Source: Acidobacteriota bacterium
Lineage (GTDB): Bacteria > Acidobacteriota > Blastocatellia > Pyrinomonadales > Pyrinomonadaceae
Length of the DNA: 11,495 nt
Direction of reading: 5' to 3'
Assembly (NCBI GenBank): GCA_003222835.1
Contig: QHXE01000456.1
Span: 1-11,495 of the forward strand
The position numbers were made by a program, and so were the translations under genes. Of this stretch, positions 5,859 to 11,495 are shown in pieces. Numbering within the stretch: position 1 is the first letter of the stretch; every line of letters begins with the position of its first letter. A model generated the notes under the pieces. The model saw only the letters and a list, made by a program, of their open reading frames with translations. It had not been told where the DNA came from and searched no databases.

Positions 5859-7124
5859 TCAGTCGTAATACTCGAGGCCAAGATGCTGAATAAAAATGTC
5901 GTGTTCGGGATACAGACCCGGCGCCGTCATTGGCGATTTGAAATAAAATGACAACCATTCCTGCACGCCCTTCATACCCGTGCGTTGCGCGAGGTCGAGG
6001 AAGAGAGCCAAATCCAGAACGATGGGCGCGGCCAGAATCGAATCGCGGCAAAGGAAATCGATCTTGATCTGCATGGGATAGCGGAGCCAGCCAAAGATGT
6101 CTATGTTGTCCCAGCCTTCCTTGTTGTCGCCACGCGGAGGATAGTAGTTGATGCGGACGACGTGAGAAAAGTCCTTGTAAAGCTGAGGGTAGACTTCAGG
6201 CTGGAGAATGTACTCAAGCACCGACAGCTTCGATTCTTCCTTGGTCTTGAACGAGTCGGGATCGTCTAGAACCTCGCCGTCACGATTGCCGAGGATGTTC
6301 GTTGAGTACCAGCCGTTCAATCCCAACATACGTGATTTCAAACCCGGGGCCAGTATCGTCTTCATTAACGTCTGTCCCGTCTTGAAATCCTTGCCGCAAA
6401 TAGGCACGCCATTTTGGTTTGCGAGTTTCATCAGGGCGGAGATGTCCACGGTGAGGTTGGGAGCGCCGTTGGCAAAAGGGACGCCGGATTTCAAAGCGGC
6501 GTAGGCATAAATCATCGACGGCGCAATGGCCTTGTGATTATCACGCATCGCCTGCTCGAATGATTTCAAATCGCGATGTACGGTATGTGGCTTCATAAAG
6601 ATTTCGGTCGAAGCCGCCCAAATCATCACCAGGCGATCGCACTTATGCTTGCGTTTGAACTCGGCAATCTCGTCGATCAATTGTCGGGCTAATTCAAGTT
6701 TGTTCTTGCCCTTTTTTACGTTTGTTCCGCTCAAGCGCTTTACGTAGGTTTGATCGAAAACAGCTTTCATCGGCGTGATCTTTTGCAAGGGCTTGCGCAG
6801 TTTGTTGAGCAGTTCTTTCTCCAACACGCCGGCATGCACGGCTGCGTCATAGGCTGAATCGGGAAAAATGTCCCATGCCCCGAAGACCAGGTCCTCGAGA
6901 TCCGCGAGGGGCACGAAGTCTTTGATCCGCGGCACGCGATTGTCCGTGCGCTTCCCCAATCGGATGGCGCCCATCTGCGTCAAACTACCAATCGGTTCAG
7001 CGAGTTCTTTCTTAATGGCTTCGACACCAGCAATGAAAGTCGTGCTAACGGCGCCTAATCCAACGAGTAGCACACCCAACTTACCTTTTGCTGGCGCGAT
7101 CTCCGCGCCTTTCTTTACCGGCAT
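5859..7124 (-). CDS. ino1: Myo-inositol-1-phosphate synthase
   Basis: This 421-residue enzyme converts D-glucose 6-phosphate to 1D-myo-inositol 3-phosphate (also called L-myo-inositol 1-phosphate) using bound NAD, the entry step of inositol synthesis. The N-terminal Rossmann motif VLLVGLGAVSTTFIAGV (18-34) binds NAD. Family blocks seen are NGAPNLTVDI (219-228), GKDFKTGQT (244-252) with active-site lysines, GLNGWYSTNILGNRDG (268-283), SKLSVLEYIL (298-307), GDNKEGWDNIDIFGW (332-346), and KIDFLCRDSILAAPIVLDL (354-372). It is shorter than the roughly 530-residue eukaryotic enzyme, as prokaryotic forms usually are. GGAGG (7141-7137) stands 12 nt before the ATG, rather far. It lies 178 nt downstream of the phosphodiesterase gene on the same strand, so it may have its own promoter. 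The product could feed inositol phospholipids or inositol-derived solutes; the window does not say which. Confidence 0.93.
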   Translation of the reverse strand: MPVKKGAEIAPAKGKLGVLLVGLGAVSTTFIAGVEAIKKELAEPIGSLTQMGAIRLGKRTDNRVPRIKDFVPLADLEDLVFGAWDIFPDSAYDAAVHAGVLEKELLNKLRKPLQKITPMKAVFDQTYVKRLSGTNVKKGKNKLELARQLIDEIAEFKRKHKCDRLVMIWAASTEIFMKPHTVHRDLKSFEQAMRDNHKAIAPSMIYAYAALKSGVPFANGAPNLTVDISALMKLANQNGVPICGKDFKTGQTLMKTILAPGLKSRMLGLNGWYSTNILGNRDGEVLDDPDSFKTKEESKLSVLEYILQPEVYPQLYKDFSHVVRINYYPPRGDNKEGWDNIDIFGWLRYPMQIKIDFLCRDSILAAPIVLDLALFLDLAQRTGMKGVQEWLSFYFKSPMTAPGLYPEHDIFIQHLGLEYYD

Positions 7125-7223
7125 TCTTCGACTCTACCTCCGGGAACTAAAACGAGAATAATAAGACCGAGGATGATACATGAGACGACAGTGATTCGCA
7201 CGTCAAGCCGCGAAATCAGAGTT

Positions 7224-7236
7224 CCGACTTAGTCGG
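7224..7236. promoter_or_regulatory. Short palindrome CCGACT-T-AGTCGG upstream of ino1
   Basis: Two perfect 6-bp arms around one base lie about 100 bp upstream of the inositol-phosphate synthase start, in the 178-nt gap after the phosphodiesterase gene. A 1-nt loop is too tight for an RNA hairpin, so a protein-binding site is more natural. No T-run follows on the minus strand, so it is not a convincing terminator. I see no clear promoter for ino1 in this gap. Confidence 0.25.
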
Positions 7237-7302
7237 CTATAATCAGTTTCGGATTTCTCAGTTAATCGAAGGTTCTGCTCATTCCAGGCGCAAACTGCCT
7301 CG

Positions 7303-8136
7303 TCATAATTCCAGTCCGCGGGCTGCGGCGATTTCGGCAGGATTGTTAGTGATGACCGCGTGGAGCCCAGGCAGGTTTGCCCGGCGCATCCACCTCGCAT
7401 GGTTAACAGTCCAGACGACCGGACTTAGCTGATTTTCAAGGGCACAGTGGACAGCCTTGGAGGTTGCTATCAAGCGGTGAAAGAGAATCTCGTCCGCTCC
7501 GATTTCGATCGTGGTTGCGATCATTCGGCGCGTGCTCATGAGTTTCCTGGCGGTGCGCCTCGGCTCAAACAGCGCGCCCGTGCAAATCGTGCCGTCAATT
7601 TGTTTACTAACGGCCAGCGCGTTCAGATTGAAACTGACGACCACAACTCGAGAGCGAAATTCAAATTCGTTGATGCACTGACCTACCGAATGTGCAAGTT
7701 CATTAGACGATTGCTCGGCCTCGTCGGTCTTCAGCTCCACATAGATGATAGCTTCGCGGTTCGCGTCTTCATTGAAGAAACGAAAGACCTGATCCAGAGT
7801 GGGAACAAACTGCCGAGCATAGTCTTTATGAGTGAGTTGCGGATTCGCGCGATTGAACCACCTGCCAACGTCGATCTGCCCCAATTCGGGTGAAGTCATC
7901 TCGGCTACGATTCCTTCCCGCAGTCCCGTTCGTCGCAGCGTCGCATCGTGAATTACTACCGGAACACCATCTCGCGCCAGCCGCACATCAAGTTCAACTC
8001 CATCGGCGCCCTCGTCCAAAGCGCGCGCAAAGGCAGCAAGTGTGTTCTCAGGAGCGACCGCAGAAGCGCCACGGTGGCCAATAATAAGTGGTCTAGGAGA
8101 ATTCAAATCGGTGGAAAGAATAGCAACGGAATACAC
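7303..8136 (-). CDS. Glycerophosphodiester phosphodiesterase (GDPD family, UgpQ-like)
   Basis: The 277-residue protein hydrolyses glycerophosphodiesters (deacylated phospholipids) to glycerol 3-phosphate and an alcohol. It shows the GDPD barrel motifs: HRGASAVAPENT (21-32) with catalytic H21, GVELDVRLARDGVPVVIHD (46-64) with metal ligands E48 and D50 and catalytic H63, and YVELK (132-136) with E134. It has no signal peptide, so it should act in the cytoplasm, as UgpQ does. The start is GTG at 8136, 16 nt after the DUF3108 stop codon, with only a weak GGGG upstream; TTG at 8106 is an alternative. It appears to be the last gene of the operon that begins with the heptose genes. Its position next to ino1 hints at head-group recycling, perhaps of glycerophosphoinositol, but that substrate is a guess. 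Confidence 0.9.
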   Translation of the reverse strand: MYSVAILSTDLNSPRPLIIGHRGASAVAPENTLAAFARALDEGADGVELDVRLARDGVPVVIHDATLRRTGLREGIVAEMTSPELGQIDVGRWFNRANPQLTHKDYARQFVPTLDQVFRFFNEDANREAIIYVELKTDEAEQSSNELAHSVGQCINEFEFRSRVVVVSFNLNALAVSKQIDGTICTGALFEPRRTARKLMSTRRMIATTIEIGADEILFHRLIATSKAVHCALENQLSPVVWTVNHARWMRRANLPGLHAVITNNPAEIAAARGLEL

Positions 8137-8152
8137 AACCCCAGCAGGATCT

Positions 8153-9052
8153 CTAACGCGCCTGCCTGGTCTCGGGGAAACTGAGCCGTTTAAGTTTGAT
8201 GTCGAAGGTACCGAGATCGACTTTCAACTGGGCTTTAACGGGAAGATGACGGTCATCGTCGGTGATCCAGATAGAAAATTGTCCACGGCTTCGCACTAGA
8301 CCGCTGTCGCCGAAAATCGCGGGCTCGATGCGAAATGCATCTACTCGGCCAATTACTGTGCTGATCTTCTTTCGTTCGAGCACCGCGACTGAGAGCCGAA
8401 ATACACGACCAGAGTCAGTCAACGGAACGTCAAAAGACTTTCCCACTTCCAACCGCTGAGTACGCAAAAAGTAAATTACAGTCAAGACGTCCTGGATCGG
8501 TTCCGAAAACCGAATGGTGGTAGTTTGGGCAGTTTGGTTCTGATTCACCTCGTGTATGGTCCAAGCGACTTCCCGAGTTTGGTGATTGAAGACCGCATCG
8601 CTGGTCCACTCACGTTTTCCCCTCTCCTCAATCTTTCCCGTGTGCAAGACATTAAATGGATTCGAGTCGAACATCGGGAATCGAGCCGATGGAGTCACTG
8701 ACGATTCTACGTGTTCGTGAAAGTGGTAACCTACCAACCCAATAAAGAAGCCTTTCGTCACAACATCCCCGACCAGTCGAATTAGTGGCAGGTTGGACCA
8801 CACGTCGGTTGGGGCGCGTTCTACGTCGGCGCGGTAAGTAAACTCGGCAACGTCAACCCCTCTTAGCAGGCCTTTCTTGAATTCGGCTTGATAGATAAGT
8901 TCTTCGCCACGCTTGAAAGGAAGTCCTGGAGACAGTGGCTGCTGAGCTGCGACGGAGCTGAGAGCCATGTTCGACAGCACAATTGCAGCGGTCAGGGAAA
9001 AACCCGCGAGCGAACGGTTCTTTGGGTGATTACTTCGCACGAAGGTCAGCAT
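8153..9052 (-). CDS. Exported DUF3108-family protein
   Basis: This 299-residue protein begins with a basic N-terminus and a hydrophobic segment (about 17-33) ending in SVAA-QQ. This is a good signal-peptidase I site after residue 36, so it should be periplasmic or outer-membrane associated. The mature start, PFKRGEELIYQAEFKKGLLRG, followed by alternating beta-strand segments and a closing KLKRLSF, fits DUF3108, whose members are predicted beta-rich envelope proteins of unknown function. The start ATG lies 3 nt after the TAG of the methyltransferase gene and has no Shine-Dalgarno of its own, which points to translational coupling. Location within an LPS-heptose operon suggests a role in outer-membrane or LPS handling; this is inferred only from context. 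Confidence 0.8.
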   Translation of the reverse strand: MLTFVRSNHPKNRSLAGFSLTAAIVLSNMALSSVAAQQPLSPGLPFKRGEELIYQAEFKKGLLRGVDVAEFTYRADVERAPTDVWSNLPLIRLVGDVVTKGFFIGLVGYHFHEHVESSVTPSARFPMFDSNPFNVLHTGKIEERGKREWTSDAVFNHQTREVAWTIHEVNQNQTAQTTTIRFSEPIQDVLTVIYFLRTQRLEVGKSFDVPLTDSGRVFRLSVAVLERKKISTVIGRVDAFRIEPAIFGDSGLVRSRGQFSIWITDDDRHLPVKAQLKVDLGTFDIKLKRLSFPETRQAR

Positions 9053-9055
9053 GAG

Positions 9056-9610
9056 CTATCTGAAATAAAGAGTTTTCAATACTAACAGCGCCCAAGCCAG
9101 AATCAACCCCAAGGCGGCGCGGTATTCGCGATAGCGCTTGTACAACGTCGCATCAAACTTTGTGGTTTCCCCAGACCCCTCACGATAAGGCGAAAGCCGC
9201 GGCAAAAACAGCGGCACTGATTTCGCATATCGTTGATAATGGTCGCCAAACAATTCCGCCAGCGTCGTCGCTTCGACGCGCATTACAGGAACATAGATGC
9301 CCAGGAGAAGCGCCACGAATACAGCACTCAAAATTAATCTGCCGGCCGCGATGGTGAAGCCGAGTCCGAGCAAAAAACTGCCAAGATAGAGAGGATTACG
9401 CGTGTAAGCGTACGGACCATTGGTCGCTAATGCTTCATTTTTTCTCAAGTAGCCAACCGCCCAGGCGCGCAAAGCGAGCCCCGGCAGAGCCACTAAGGCA
9501 CCAACAATCAGCGTCAGCGGTCTGGGCCGGGCGAGCAAAAAGAAAAGCGCCGCGCATGCAAAGCCAAGCGGCACGCGCCAGCGCTGCATCCATGTTCCGC
9601 GATTAGCCAA
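9056..9610 (-). CDS. Isoprenylcysteine carboxyl methyltransferase-like (ICMT/PEMT) membrane methyltransferase
   Basis: The 184-residue integral membrane protein has hydrophobic segments at about 14-28, 32-54, 73-110 (probably two helices) and 164-182. The family signature is clear: NGPYAYTRNPLYLGSFL (64-80), then E113, then FGDHYQRYAKSVPLFLPR (121-138), the elements that bind S-adenosylmethionine in ICMT and PEMT enzymes. Bacterial members methylate unknown lipids or small molecules, since bacteria lack prenylated CAAX proteins, so the substrate is open. The start given is TTG at 9610, overlapping the glycosyltransferase stop by 8 nt; an ATG at 9589 with GGA 6 nt upstream is equally plausible. 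Tight packing with heptosyltransferase and DUF3108 genes suggests an envelope-lipid role. Confidence 0.82.
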   Translation of the reverse strand: MANRGTWMQRWRVPLGFACAALFFLLARPRPLTLIVGALVALPGLALRAWAVGYLRKNEALATNGPYAYTRNPLYLGSFLLGLGFTIAAGRLILSAVFVALLLGIYVPVMRVEATTLAELFGDHYQRYAKSVPLFLPRLSPYREGSGETTKFDATLYKRYREYRAALGLILAWALLVLKTLYFR

Positions 9611-10679
9611 TCGTTACTAATTCCGCCGGCGCCGTTTCGTTTGCGCGACGAAGACGATCTGTGACCGCACGAAGCACCCGTTCGACATCGATATCCATGC
9701 AAATCCACTGCGAACACGAGCGGCGATGACAATCTTCGCGACAGCCAATGTCGTTGCGCTCGACGCACAGGTCGTCGGAGTAAGGACTGCCGTTGCGCCA
9801 CCATTCCGTTGGGCCGAACAGTCCGACCACGGGAGTGCGCGCCGCGATTGCCAGGTGCGTCGGTCCGGTATCACCACCGACATAAACCTGTGCCCGTTTT
9901 GCTAGCGTATAGAATCCTTTCAGCGAAAGAGAGACTGCTCGCGCTTTGCCAGATCTGGAAGCAGATAGAACTCGCGCTGCCAGCGTGTCCTCACCAGGTC
10001 CGTAATTCACCAGCGAATGCAGGCCAAAATGATTCCAAAGCTCGTCCGCCAATGCGCCAAACTTTTCGGCGCTCCAGAGCTTTGTTGGCCAGCCGCCGCC
10101 AGGATTTAGAATGGCGTAGCGTTCCTCAGCACTACGAATAGCTTCTTCGGTTTCCCGTTCATGCGTGGAATTCAAAGCGACGGGAAAGTCGAAATCGTTT
10201 TCGTTTTCAGGAATTGAAATGTCCAAAGCGCTCTTTACCAGCGCCAGATTTTTTCGAATAACATGCAGGCGGTCGGGAACTTGAACCTTCTGGTGAAGCA
10301 AAACTCGGCTGGCAGGCTCCCGCAGCGAATCGCGCGCAAAGCCATAAACACGTCGCGCGCCGGACAGGCGCGCTACCATGGCTGACTTTAATAATCCCTG
10401 AAAATCTAAGGCGAGATCGAAGGCCGAGGCGCGTAGCAGACGTAACTGCTGGCGCGGTGCCCGCAGCGTCTCCCCAGACATCAGCCCGCGCCTCAGGGCC
10501 TTCGTGTCGATTTCGATGAGGCGATCCAAGAACGGGTTGTCTCTTAAAATTTCAGAACTTCCACGCTCGACCGCCCACGAAATTTCTGCCTTGGGCAAGC
10601 CGCGCCGCATCGCCGCGAGCGCGGGGAGCGTATGCACGACGTCGCCGATGCTGCCGAGTTTGACGATCAGAATGTTCAC
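9603..10679 (-). CDS. Glycosyltransferase family 9 (ADP-heptose:LPS heptosyltransferase)
   Basis: The 358-residue GT-B enzyme transfers heptose from ADP-heptose to lipid A-Kdo or the growing core on the cytoplasmic face. Seen motifs are the N-terminal [15 protein letters not shown] (7-21), with the conserved D13 of the acceptor side, [12 protein letters not shown] (191-202), with K200 matching the conserved nucleotide-contacting lysine, and [14 protein letters not shown] (267-280) followed by [10 protein letters not shown] (282-291), with D270. A cysteine cluster (305, 313, 317, 322, 327) near the C-terminus recurs in this family. WaaC versus WaaF cannot be settled by eye. The GTG start overlaps the adenylyltransferase stop in a 4-nt GTGA, so the two are translationally coupled. 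It lies directly downstream of the genes making its donor, supporting the heptose assignment. Confidence 0.9.
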   Translation of the reverse strand: MNILIVKLGSIGDVVHTLPALAAMRRGLPKAEISWAVERGSSEILRDNPFLDRLIEIDTKALRRGLMSGETLRAPRQQLRLLRASAFDLALDFQGLLKSAMVARLSGARRVYGFARDSLREPASRVLLHQKVQVPDRLHVIRKNLALVKSALDISIPENENDFDFPVALNSTHERETEEAIRSAEERYAILNPGGGWPTKLWSAEKFGALADELWNHFGLHSLVNYGPGEDTLAARVLSASRSGKARAVSLSLKGFYTLAKRAQVYVGGDTGPTHLAIAARTPVVGLFGPTEWWRNGSPYSDDLCVERNDIGCREDCHRRSCSQWICMDIDVERVLRAVTDRLRRANETAPAELVTIG

Positions 10680-11179
10680 GAATGCCCCGATACCTTATCG
10701 ATAATTTCGGATGACGAATGATTTTTTGGATCACCCACGATCGCCAGTTGTCCGCCGAAGGATCGTACCACATCGCGTTCAGGAACCGTGTCTTCGGTGT
10801 AATCGGTACCTTTGGCGTGGATATCGGGCCTTAGCGCGAGCAACAATTGTTCGACAGTCGGCTCATGGAAGATCGTCACGAAGTCGACGGCTGCCAAGGC
10901 GGATACGATTTGGGCTCGCTGGTCTTGGGGCGCGAGCGGTCGCCCTTCACCCTTCAATCGCCGAGTCTGTTCATCGGAGTTCACTCCGACAATCAGAAGA
11001 TCGCCCAGGGCTTTCGCCGCTTCAAGGTAGCGAATATGGCCAACATGAAGGACGTCGAAGCAACCATTGGCCAATACAATTCGGCTTCCTTTTCTTTTGG
11101 CCGCCTTGACGACCGCTAGCAAGTCGCGCCGTTCGAGAATTCGCGTTGTAACATCAAAGGAATCGGGCTTGATGGTCAT
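10676..11179 (-). CDS. rfaE2: D-glycero-beta-D-manno-heptose 1-phosphate adenylyltransferase
   Basis: This 167-residue nucleotidyltransferase corresponds to the C-terminal domain of E. coli HldE and makes ADP-D-glycero-D-manno-heptose from heptose 1-phosphate and ATP. The signature is [15 protein letters not shown] (38-52), containing the HxGH motif (H45, H48). It is followed by [17 protein letters not shown] (65-81), [12 protein letters not shown] (123-134), and the closing SSSEII. In E. coli this domain is fused to the kinase; here it is a separate ORF whose ATG overlaps the kinase TGA in a 4-nt ATGA. Its own stop overlaps the heptosyltransferase start. It is the shared nucleotide-activation step for LPS heptose. 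The other pathway genes, an epimerase (hldD), a phosphatase (gmhB) and an isomerase (gmhA), are not in the window. Confidence 0.93.
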   Translation of the reverse strand: MTIKPDSFDVTTRILERRDLLAVVKAAKRKGSRIVLANGCFDVLHVGHIRYLEAAKALGDLLIVGVNSDEQTRRLKGEGRPLAPQDQRAQIVSALAAVDFVTIFHEPTVEQLLLALRPDIHAKGTDYTEDTVPERDVVRSFGGQLAIVGDPKNHSSSEIIDKVSGHS

Positions 11180-11495
11180 GTGTTTGATACCTGAGCCATC
11201 GGTGACAGCATTTCGTCAGCGCTGACCGTGGCTGTTCCACGCTTCGAGACCACGATTCCGCCTGCAAGATTTGCCAGTTGCGCCGCTTCAGCAAATGAAG
11301 CACCGGCCGCTATGGCCAGCGTGTACGTCGCGATTACGGTGTCTCCGGCGCCCGTTACATCCACCGGCAGTTTCGATCCGACGGCCTCGATATGGAGTGG
11401 CGTGGCGCCGTCTTCGACTAACATCATGCCATGCCCGCCGCGCGTAATAAGTAGCGCCTCGTATCCGAGTTGCTGCCGAAGTTTCTGGGCCGCTG
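11176..11495 (-). CDS. rfaE1: D-glycero-beta-D-manno-heptose-7-phosphate kinase, C-terminal part (cut by the window edge)
   Basis: The visible 105 residues are the C-terminal third of a PfkB/ribokinase-fold kinase, open to the window edge. [14 protein letters not shown] is followed by the PfkB signature [20 protein letters not shown], with the catalytic aspartate in GAGD (residue 51 of the fragment), and then by [19 protein letters not shown]. These are typical of HldE domain 1, which phosphorylates heptose 7-phosphate at C1. Its TGA overlaps the start of the adenylyltransferase gene, which settles the specificity better than the fragment itself. The rest of the gene and the operon promoter lie to the right of the window. 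An internal ATG at 11427 is not the start, because the homologous sequence continues upstream of it. Confidence 0.9.
   Translation of the reverse strand, partial: AAQKLRQQLGYEALLITRGGHGMMLVEDGATPLHIEAVGSKLPVDVTGAGDTVIATYTLAIAAGASFAEAAQLANLAGGIVVSKRGTATVSADEMLSPMAQVSNT

Noticed and set aside
7238..7243. Perfect TATAAT on the plus strand between ino1 and the phosphodiesterase gene
   Set aside because: No -35 match at suitable spacing, and no plus-strand gene follows.
1..11495. tRNA, rRNA, tmRNA, CRISPR array or transposase gene
   Set aside because: I looked on both strands and saw no cloverleaf with a CCA end, no conserved rRNA segment, no regularly spaced repeat array and no transposase motifs.

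Overview
The window looks like chromosomal DNA of a Gram-negative (diderm) bacterium. It carries the end of an ADP-heptose/lipopolysaccharide-core operon, exported envelope proteins and housekeeping genes. The mix of myo-inositol-1-phosphate synthase, split heptose-kinase and adenylyltransferase genes, and REP-like repeats would fit an Acidobacteriota (Blastocatellia-like) genome. That placement is a guess from general familiarity; there is no rRNA here to confirm it.

Left part, mostly plus strand. The 5' end of an unrecognised minus-strand gene (1-159) abuts a 159-bp repeat built from two inverted hairpin units (165-323). A good extended -10 promoter (403-431) then drives smpB (459-926) and pepA (942-2441), which are 15 nt apart. 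A second predicted promoter precedes a J-domain membrane protein with four predicted membrane helices (2542-3375).

Middle part. Positions 3376-4173 look like a decay or rearrangement scar. A dispersed hairpin element (3471-3502) supplies the stop codon of a small six-cysteine ORF on the minus strand (3499-3813). The 5' end of that ORF overlaps, head to head, the apparently truncated 5' end of a HEAT-repeat ORF on the plus strand (to 4173). A hairpin at 4184-4211 separates this from a single-ring Clp/Hsp100-type AAA+ unfoldase on the minus strand (4245-5471). The unfoldase has a 387-nt upstream region with a candidate promoter, a palindrome at the -35, a 24-bp-period direct repeat, and a leader hairpin directly abutting the Shine-Dalgarno.

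Right part, all minus strand. Reading leftward from the window end: heptose-7-phosphate kinase domain (partial), heptose-1-phosphate adenylyltransferase, GT9 heptosyltransferase, an ICMT-like membrane methyltransferase, an exported DUF3108 protein and a glycerophosphodiester phosphodiesterase. These are overlapping or separated by at most 16 nt and form one operon. Myo-inositol-1-phosphate synthase follows after 178 nt. The first genes make and attach ADP-heptose for LPS core; the rest concern membranes, phospholipid head groups or inositol.

I found no convincing new multi-gene system. The points most worth checking are the back-to-back truncated pair at 3499-4173, the single-ring Clp ATPase with an IGF tripeptide in the ClpP-docking position, its structured leader, and the repeat at 165-323. 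No tRNA, rRNA, CRISPR array or transposase gene is visible.
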